From: a virus
DNA: 26,796 bases
IMG/VR virus record: IMGVR_UViG_3300047550_000540
Span: 1 to 26,796 of that record
Reading direction: 5' to 3' (one strand)
Positions 22,305-26,796 of the stretch are shown piece after piece. The translations under genes were made by a program, and so were the position numbers. The notes below the pieces were generated by a model, which saw only the letters and a program-made list of their open reading frames with translations, was not told where the DNA came from and ran no database searches. Position 1 is the first letter of the stretch; each line of letters starts with the position of its first letter.

Positions 22305-22655
22305 TCACAATGGACGATCTTCTTGTTCGTATCCAGGTCTTTCTATTGTTGGCATATCAAGATTAAATCCACCACCAAAGTCACTTGATTCTTGTTTGGT
22401 TTGGCCAGTCATTTCTCTAAATACAGCTGCTTCTTGTTTTTCTTGAGATACCCGTTGAACTTCTTTATTACTTGCAGCTTCAGTTCTTCTTAGATACTCT
22501 TCTTGCTTTTGTCTTGCCTGTTCAGTACGGAACCTCTCTTCAGCTTCTCTCTGATATTGTTGTTGTAAAGCCATTTGACGTTCCATGAGTTTTTCTTGTT
22601 CACGCATTTGTTGTCTATAGTTGATTGATGGACCACCAGAAGATTTACCTCCCAT
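22305..22655 (-). CDS. Gln/Glu-rich coiled-coil protein upstream of portal (116 aa), gp7.3-like position
   Basis: The open frame begins at 22703, but I place the start at the ATG at 22655, one base after the upstream TAA and eight bases from AAGGA. The product begins MGGKSSGGPSINYRQQMREQ, continues as a long charged helix rich in Gln, Glu and Arg (MALQQQYQREAEERFRTEQA, then ARQKQEEYLRRTEAA), and ends in a flexible GGGFNLDMP tail. T7 carries gp7.3, a small protein needed for virion assembly, at this spot. The similarity is of position and general build only. A virion or tail-assembly role is plausible. Confidence 0.7.
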   Translation of the reverse strand: MGGKSSGGPSINYRQQMREQEKLMERQMALQQQYQREAEERFRTEQARQKQEEYLRRTEAASNKEVQRVSQEKQEAAVFREMTGQTKQESSDFGGGFNLDMPTIERPGYEQEDRPL

Positions 22656-22656
22656 G

Positions 22657-22830
22657 TTAACGCTTCCTTTCTTGTTGTTCAAAAAGAACTTTGAGTTTAG
22701 CAATAATCTCTAATTGACCAGCTTTTACACCTCGATCATAATCCTTTAACTTTAAATCGTTTGGGTTTAGTAGTATTGTCTTCTCCAGATACTGGATCAG
22801 TTCTTTCGATATTCTCAGTTCTTCTTTCAT
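22657..22830 (-). CDS. Small hypothetical protein (57 aa)
   Basis: I prefer the ATG at 22830, preceded by GGAATTAAAA, over the ATG at 22842 with no ribosome binding site. The product is MKEELRISKELIQYLEKTIL, then LNPNDLKLKDYDRGVKAGQL and EIIAKLKVLFEQQERKR. A 'YDRGVKAGQ-x-x-x-x-x-L' ending is one I recall in short phage proteins of unknown function. It reads as a natural helical protein. About 95 bases overlap the next entry in another frame. Its TAA is followed by one base and the next ATG. Confidence 0.6.
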   Translation of the reverse strand: MKEELRISKELIQYLEKTILLNPNDLKLKDYDRGVKAGQLEIIAKLKVLFEQQERKR

Positions 22831-22927
22831 TTTTAATTCCATTTATAAACGATAGACATAGCGAAAGGTCGGGGTCTTTGATAGACCCCTCCTTCCACCT
22901 CTTTAAAAGTATTTCAAGTTTGTTCAT
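22736..22927 (-). CDS. Small hypothetical protein (63 aa) overlapping the next gene
   Basis: A 63-residue frame: MNKLEILLKRWKEGSIKDPD, then LSLCLSFINGIKNERRTENI, and a hydrophilic end DNTTKPKRFKVKGL. It has an in-place start with GGTG before the ATG and overlaps the upstream gene by 14 bases. The first half looks like real coding sequence. The last ~35 codons overlap the 57-aa gene. Either both are translated, or the first half belongs to the other frame through a frameshift, or one is spurious. A hairpin (22871-22889) sits in the middle of this frame. Confidence 0.45.
   Translation of the reverse strand: MNKLEILLKRWKEGSIKDPDLSLCLSFINGIKNERRTENIERTDPVSGEDNTTKPKRFKVKGL
22866..22894 (-). other. 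Hairpin between the nucleotide-metabolism and virion genes
   Basis: A perfect 7-bp stem GGGGTCT/AGACCCC (22871-22877 and 22883-22889) encloses a 5-base loop, and further AAGG/CCTT pairing outside it extends the stem with a small internal bulge. In the minus-strand message no T-run follows, so it is not a simple terminator. It could be an RNA-processing site of the kind T7 has between transcripts, or a chance feature of the coding sequence. Confidence 0.4.
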
Positions 22928-23141
22928 TTGCTTTCACCATTATATTTAATTGAAAATCTTTTTCTTCTGGTATAATCTTATTTTGAATTAATTCATAATG
23001 CAGATTGTCCAAAAAAATTTCTACCATATGCATGTTATTGAATCCAATATTCAATGAACAATGTTTTAGCTTAACTAGTTTAATAGTTTCGGCTAACGCC
23101 TTATCCATATCATATTCAGATTGAACATACATAGTTGACAT
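22914..23141 (-). CDS. Hypothetical protein (75 aa)
   Basis: A 75-residue protein, MSTMYVQSEYDMDKALAETI, then KLVKLKHCSLNIGFNNMHMV and EIFLDNLHYELIQNKIIPEE, ending in FQLNIMVKANEQT. Mixed alpha/beta appearance, no membrane segment, no recognised motif. A strong Shine-Dalgarno AAGGAG lies six bases before the ATG, 10 bases after the ribonucleotide reductase stop, so it is likely co-expressed with that gene. Function unknown. Confidence 0.7.
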   Translation of the reverse strand: MSTMYVQSEYDMDKALAETIKLVKLKHCSLNIGFNNMHMVEIFLDNLHYELIQNKIIPEEKDFQLNIMVKANEQT

Positions 23142-23151
23142 ATTTAACTCC

Positions 23152-25065
23152 TTAGGTTATTTCACAACCATTAGCTGTACAAGCTAATGTTCGACTATTA
23201 GTTGTAGTATCTTCTGTTTCATACTTTGAAAGAAGACTAAAATCAACATCACTAGGCATAGCAATATTTAACTTATCATACTGTTCTTCTGAGATTGATT
23301 CAAAAGGTGCTTGCTGATATACATGGTTATTCTTTGGTAAGAATGAAATACCAGATACAAAATCCCAATGTCCCCATAGCCAACCACCAATATGAAGGAA
23401 GTCATTATCAGTATAGTTTACAGTAATACTAGGTTTATGATCACAATACCATACTTGATATGCTAACCACAAATTAAGGTGTCCAATTGCATTGATTTGA
23501 TTTTCTGTAATACCAAAGTCTGCTTTAATTGGAAAAGAAAATACTAGGGTATGTTCTGGTTTCATTACACATGGCTCATGTGGAATGTTTGAATCAATCA
23601 TAAACTTTGCCATAGGTGAATTCTTATCCATCCTAATGCGTCTAATATAGAACTTACTAAATCTTGGATGTAACCCAGAGGCAGTACCAGCAACACAGCT
23701 AGTAGTTCCTTCTGGTTTAATACAGGTAATAGACTTGGATGGATTGATGCCAAGATAGTCTGACCATTTATCGTTTGTTTTACGAGCAATGAATCTAAGA
23801 GCATTAAGTAGTTTTTGCAATTCTTCTGGGCCATGTCCACCATTGGTTAAATTATTATCAAATATACCAGTCATGGATACACCAAGTAATCTTTCTTCTT
23901 CACAATTAGCTTGGAATTCTGGAGAAGTATCTTTAAAATATGTAAAATTAGTAAGAGCAGATTGCAAAGTTCCTAAGATTGTTGCCATTCTGATCTTATC
24001 AATTAACTGTGGTGCTTGGTCTTCTGGTCTTACGGCAATAGTAGAAAGATTGCAGAATTGATTAGGTCTTAGAATAATCTCTGAACATGGATTAGTACCA
24101 AAATCATAATCAACCTTTCGCCCAGCTCTTTCAGCTATCTTACGCATGGCTTCTCTATTACAAATACCACGTTCACCTGAACGAGAATTGTATAAAGAAG
24201 ACCATTCATGCATAAACGAACCCATATCAGGCTTTGATTCATAGACTGCAGAGTTATTTGCTAATGCACGATGGCTTTCCTTTTCCCACCAGGGGCCACT
24301 TTTAGCATGTGCCATCTCATAATCGGATAGGTCAGAAAGACTAATTAGAGCTGAACGACGAACACCGCCAGAAATAATTGAATCAGCAATCTGACAAACA
24401 AGATCATGGACTTCAATAGACTTAAGTTTACGTCCTCTGGCTTCATAGAACACATTAGCAGTAAACTTAATCAACCTAATAAATGGTTCTGGGCCAGAAG
24501 CACGACCACCAAAAGTCTTAAGCCGAGCACCATTTGGTCTTATTTTACTTACGTCCACAGTAAAATGCTTACCATTGAACAGTTCGTCAATAAAACACTT
24601 ATAGGCATTTGCCCAACCCTCACGGGAATCCTCTACAACAATTACATTATCGGTCTTGACAATGGTATCATGGACTGCTGGAAAGTTATTGATATTCTTC
24701 TTTTCTACAGAAAAACCAACTCCAGTTCCACAAGCTAAAGTATAAAGAATATTAGCTAAGTCTTGTGTAGATTTAACGGCAATATAACAACAGTTATATG
24801 CTGCTACATCGTCTTTGTCCAAAGCAGGACCAGCCGTCATAAGAGCCCGCATAGACCCAAATACTTGACGATCTTTCATCATTTGCCTAGCCATTCCAAT
24901 CTCTTTCATCTCTTCTAGTGGAATTTTACTAGACAAATCTAGTCGATTGATTAAGTAATCAAAATACCTATCAACTGCCTCATTCCAGGTTTCTCTACGG
25001 TTTTGCTCAGGCAACCAACGGCAATACTTATCTACTGCTACAAAGTCTTCAAATATCTTGCTCAT
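23152..25065 (-). CDS. nrdJ: Ribonucleotide reductase, class II (adenosylcobalamin-dependent), monomeric type
   Basis: A 637-residue enzyme that makes deoxyribonucleotides with vitamin B12 as radical source. All catalytic residues known from the Lactobacillus leichmannii enzyme can be placed: Asn325, Cys327 (thiyl radical) and Glu329 in NPCSEIILR; the redox pair Cys338 (NQFCNLST, 11 residues later as in the reference) with Cys92 or Cys93 in AYNCCYIAV; and the C-terminal shuttle pair Cys629/Cys634 in LACTANGCEIT. Other family lines are GTGVGFSVEK, SGGVRRSALIS and KPEGTTSC. It is about 100 residues shorter than the 739-residue reference, mostly N-terminal to the active site. No small subunit is needed. 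The start has AAGGGAG before it and overlaps the exonuclease end by 17 bases. Confidence 0.95.
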   Translation of the reverse strand: MSKIFEDFVAVDKYCRWLPEQNRRETWNEAVDRYFDYLINRLDLSSKIPLEEMKEIGMARQMMKDRQVFGSMRALMTAGPALDKDDVAAYNCCYIAVKSTQDLANILYTLACGTGVGFSVEKKNINNFPAVHDTIVKTDNVIVVEDSREGWANAYKCFIDELFNGKHFTVDVSKIRPNGARLKTFGGRASGPEPFIRLIKFTANVFYEARGRKLKSIEVHDLVCQIADSIISGGVRRSALISLSDLSDYEMAHAKSGPWWEKESHRALANNSAVYESKPDMGSFMHEWSSLYNSRSGERGICNREAMRKIAERAGRKVDYDFGTNPCSEIILRPNQFCNLSTIAVRPEDQAPQLIDKIRMATILGTLQSALTNFTYFKDTSPEFQANCEEERLLGVSMTGIFDNNLTNGGHGPEELQKLLNALRFIARKTNDKWSDYLGINPSKSITCIKPEGTTSCVAGTASGLHPRFSKFYIRRIRMDKNSPMAKFMIDSNIPHEPCVMKPEHTLVFSFPIKADFGITENQINAIGHLNLWLAYQVWYCDHKPSITVNYTDNDFLHIGGWLWGHWDFVSGISFLPKNNHVYQQAPFESISEEQYDKLNIAMPSDVDFSLLSKYETEDTTTNSRTLACTANGCEIT

Positions 25066-25858
25066 GTATAACTCCCTTATCTAAATCCAAAATGTTTCTA
25101 ACTCCGTGGTTATTTGGACACCACAGGTTAATAGTACACAATTCTTTATTATAATCTCCATGACGGAGAATACGAACACATCTAGCTTGAGCTAGTGCAA
25201 ATTCTTTACGATACATATCAAGTGGACGCTTTTCTTCTGGCCTTTTAGCCCAATCTTCTTCCTGATACATCTCCATAATAACCTTATCCCAATCTTCTTT
25301 GGGTGTCTTATCTAGAATCTTTTTAGCCCTTGCTGGACCAATCTTCCATAATCCCCATACATTATCAGTAGTATCTCCAGTCATCCACTGTTGATAAAAG
25401 TACTTATCTGCATCGTCTTCAGTTACTTCAAATGGCTCTGATTCCTTATCTGGATTCCAATGCCACCCAGGAACTTGTCTTAAATCTTTGTCTACAGTAA
25501 CCCCAATTGCTTGACCAGAAGATACCATCATTCCAATAAGATCATCAGCTTCTAGTCTATTAACGCATCTAGTTACCATTCCAGAATTATAAATTTCTTC
25601 TAAAGCATATTGCATTGAATCTGGTGACTTAAAATCTTCTCTATGTTTCTTATACTCAGGCCAGAAGATTCGTCTAAAATTATTAGACCGTGGACAGGAC
25701 ATTGCAATATAGACCTGATCTATACCACTTGGTTTCCAGTTCTTTAAGTCTTCCTGAATTCGTTCAGGTAGATTATCTACACCTTCCTGATCAGCCCAAA
25801 AAGCAGCACGATAAGCAATAATATCTCCATCAAGAATTGCTTCAATTGGTTTCTTCAA
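25049..25858 (-). CDS. 5'-3' exonuclease, T7 gp6-like (FEN fold)
   Basis: A 269-residue nuclease. Metal-binding acids of the FEN/gp6 family are in place: Asp10 and Asp12 in ILDGDIIAYRAA, Glu103/Asp105/Asp106 in RLEADDLIG, Asp123/Asp125 in TVDKDLRQVPG, and Asp162/Asp165 in QWMTGDTTDN. The helix-hairpin element GLWKIGPARAKKIL (about 169-182) contacts DNA. T7 gp6 removes RNA primers, degrades host DNA for nucleotides and helps recombination and concatemer formation. T7 gp6 is about 300 residues. It is placed directly before the ribonucleotide reductase, so salvage and reduction of nucleotides are encoded side by side. Its start overlaps the kinase gene end by 17 bases. Confidence 0.93.
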   Translation of the reverse strand: MKKPIEAILDGDIIAYRAAFWADQEGVDNLPERIQEDLKNWKPSGIDQVYIAMSCPRSNNFRRIFWPEYKKHREDFKSPDSMQYALEEIYNSGMVTRCVNRLEADDLIGMMVSSGQAIGVTVDKDLRQVPGWHWNPDKESEPFEVTEDDADKYFYQQWMTGDTTDNVWGLWKIGPARAKKILDKTPKEDWDKVIMEMYQEEDWAKRPEEKRPLDMYRKEFALAQARCVRILRHGDYNKELCTINLWCPNNHGVRNILDLDKGVIHEQDI

Positions 25859-26483
25859 TGTATTCCTCTAATTCTAAATAACCAGCATCAAGCCAAGTTG
25901 TTATTGATTGCTTTACAATGGTTTCTAATTCTGATAAAGAATCATCATTAATAACAATAAAATCAAACAGATCGGTATAGTTTGAATTTTCAGAATCAAG
26001 ACTATCTTCTACATTATTACTGAGAACTTCACTTTCGTGTGTTCTCCAATCTGCTTTATGTTCTGGTAATTCTCTAAGACCTTGCGATACAAAAATCTGT
26101 GTAGCGGCTAAGTCTCTACCAAAAGTAATTTCATTCATATAACGAGTATCGTCTTGAATAATAATATACTCATAGTGTTTCTTATTGGCTTTTTTATTAT
26201 CAATTTCTTTGATCATGTACTCTTGAATTGTTTCAAATGATTTAACAATCCAGTAATCTTGATCATTTTTACGTTTTGATTCACCTAGTTTCTGACAAAA
26301 TTGACGATACTTCTTTGAGTCTTTATCTTTTGATAGACCCTCTAACTCAGCAGCCTTCTTTATACCATCTGCAAAAGGCAATAATACAGGATTATACCCT
26401 AAGTCAAATGAATACTTTGCAATTAACTGAGCAAGAGTAGTTTTACCTACTCTGCCCTTTCCACATATTTGAATAATTCTCAT
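25842..26483 (-). CDS. P-loop deoxynucleoside monophosphate kinase-like protein
   Basis: A 213-residue protein with an N-terminal P-loop, ICGKGRVGKTTLAQLIA (Gly8 to Thr16). The line LLPFADGIKKAAELEGL, followed by YRQFCQKLGESKR and a DQDYWI turn, is characteristic of phage deoxynucleoside monophosphate kinases, where it forms the nucleotide-binding part. YIIIQDDTRYMNEI resembles the strand with catalytic Asp and Arg. The end is acidic. It would phosphorylate dNMPs released by the exonuclease. Substrate is not certain from sequence. The start overlaps the previous small gene by 41 bases. Confidence 0.78.
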   Translation of the reverse strand: MRIIQICGKGRVGKTTLAQLIAKYSFDLGYNPVLLPFADGIKKAAELEGLSKDKDSKKYRQFCQKLGESKRKNDQDYWIVKSFETIQEYMIKEIDNKKANKKHYEYIIIQDDTRYMNEITFGRDLAATQIFVSQGLRELPEHKADWRTHESEVLSNNVEDSLDSENSNYTDLFDFIVINDDSLSELETIVKQSITTWLDAGYLELEEYIEETN

Positions 26484-26619
26484 CGTAAATCTCCTGCCAG
26501 TGTCGAATAATATAACCTAAACCAATTTCGCCACGGTTGTAATCAACAACAATTGGATGATTTGGATTAGAAGCTATAAACTCGTTTACTTGGCGCATAA
26601 AGTAAACTGCTTCAGTCAT
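26443..26619 (-). CDS. Small hypothetical protein (58 aa)
   Basis: I put the start at the ATG at 26619, with TTTGGAG five bases before it, although the frame opens at 26649. The product is MTEAVYFMRQVNEFIASNPN, then HPIVVDYNRGEIGLGYIIRH and WQEIYDENYSNMWKGQSR. It looks like a compact alpha/beta protein with no recognised motif. The last 41 bases overlap the kinase gene in another frame. It is the first gene after the promoter at 26673-26701, a common place for a small accessory gene. Confidence 0.6.
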   Translation of the reverse strand: MTEAVYFMRQVNEFIASNPNHPIVVDYNRGEIGLGYIIRHWQEIYDENYSNMWKGQSR

Positions 26620-26672
26620 CGTTACTCCAAATATAACTAAACATTGCATAGATTGAACTAACCAACAATAAC

Positions 26673-26701
26673 ATTGTACTGATAAAAATAAAAATTGTCA
26701 A
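26673..26701 (-). promoter_or_regulatory. Sigma70-type promoter upstream of the nucleotide-metabolism genes
   Basis: On the minus strand a perfect -35 box TTGACA (26701-26696) is followed by exactly 17 bases and a -10 box TACAAT (26678-26673). It lies in the largest gap at the right-hand end (about 78 bases between the HNH stop and the next ATG). Transcription would start near 26666 and run into the small gene, kinase, exonuclease and reductase. Its use by host RNA polymerase is likely from the sequence, but T7-like phages may also use their own polymerase for this region. Confidence 0.65.
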
Positions 26702-26796
26702 TGCTTACCTCTATTAGTAGACTTGGAAATTACACGAAGATTCTTTGAAGAATTGTTTCTAGGATTACCATCCTTATGATCAATATCTTTACCATC
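26698..26796 (-). CDS. HNH endonuclease, C-terminal fragment at window edge
   Basis: Thirty-two codons and a stop are visible: DGKDIDHKDGNPRNNSSKNL, then RVISKSTNRGKH. 'x-x-x-x-DHKDGN-x-x-N-x-x-x-NLR-x-x-x-x-x-x-NR' is the C-terminal half of the HNH nuclease active site of phage homing-type endonucleases: the first His is in DHKDG, and the Asn and NLR follow as expected. The gene continues beyond 26796. These free-standing nucleases are common between phage replication genes and cut related genomes. The -35 box of the promoter overlaps its stop codon. Confidence 0.85.
   Translation of the reverse strand, partial: DGKDIDHKDGNPRNNSSKNLRVISKSTNRGKH

Noticed and set aside
24406-24738. Plus-strand frame of 110 codons opposite the ribonucleotide reductase
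   Set aside because: Antisense to a well-conserved enzyme whose catalytic residues account for this region; no independent evidence.
26612-26701. A 29-codon frame starting TTG (SD-like GAGGT before it), with a hydrophobic product (MLLLVSSIYAMFSYIW core), between HNH and the 58-aa gene
   Set aside because: The same bases form a near-perfect -35/-10 promoter pair, whose transcript would start inside the frame. Non-ATG start and AT-rich DNA make a hydrophobic chance frame likely.

Overview
The window is one continuous, tightly packed block of bacteriophage genes. Every gene I accept is on the minus strand, so the phage is shown reversed: its gene order runs from position 26796 down to 1. The core genes are those of a T7-like podovirus: a T7 gp8-type portal, gp9-type scaffold, gp10-type major capsid protein, gp11 and gp12 tail tubular proteins, a tail fibre with a gp17-type N-terminal adaptor, and gp18/gp19-type terminase subunits. 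The DNA is AT-rich. The run exonuclease, class II ribonucleotide reductase, then portal resembles the order I know from aquatic podoviruses of the P60/P-SSP7 kind. A lipoprotein and a signal peptide suggest a Gram-negative host, but the host cannot be named. No RNA polymerase, DNA polymerase, lysozyme, integrase, tRNA or CRISPR array is visible.

Layout in transcription order. (1) 26796-22657, replication and nucleotide genes: the end of an HNH endonuclease, a near-consensus sigma70-type promoter (26673-26701), a small protein, a P-loop dNMP-kinase-like protein, a gp6-type 5'-3' exonuclease, an adenosylcobalamin-dependent ribonucleotide reductase, and three small unknown genes. (2) 22655-20685: a Gln/Glu-rich coiled-coil protein where T7 carries gp7.3, then the portal. 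(3) 20692-12627: about 8 kb between portal and scaffold, with no counterpart in T7. It holds a glycine-rich fibre and its partner, about seven tiny Lys/Arg/Cys-rich proteins, two small beta-rich proteins, and three related beta-rich proteins with matching N- and C-terminal signatures. (4) 12599-10179: scaffold, major capsid protein and a strong intrinsic terminator. A 10-bp inverted repeat covers the capsid gene's ribosome binding site. (5) 10164-3543: a 56-aa Cys-motif protein, gp11, gp12 and the gp17-type fibre. The internal core/ejection genes gp14-gp16, which sit between gp12 and gp17 in T7, are absent. (6) 3530-1: a coiled-coil membrane protein, a holin-like protein, a small protein overlapped out of frame by a lipoprotein, a secreted protein with two cohesin-like halves, terminase small subunit, and terminase large subunit running off the left edge.

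Many neighbours share stop/start bases (TAATG or ATGA), so translational coupling is likely throughout. The parts most worth follow-up are the inserted surface-protein block, the tiny basic proteins inside it, the secreted cohesin-like protein between lysis and packaging genes, the missing gp14-gp16 block, and the hairpin over the capsid ribosome binding site.
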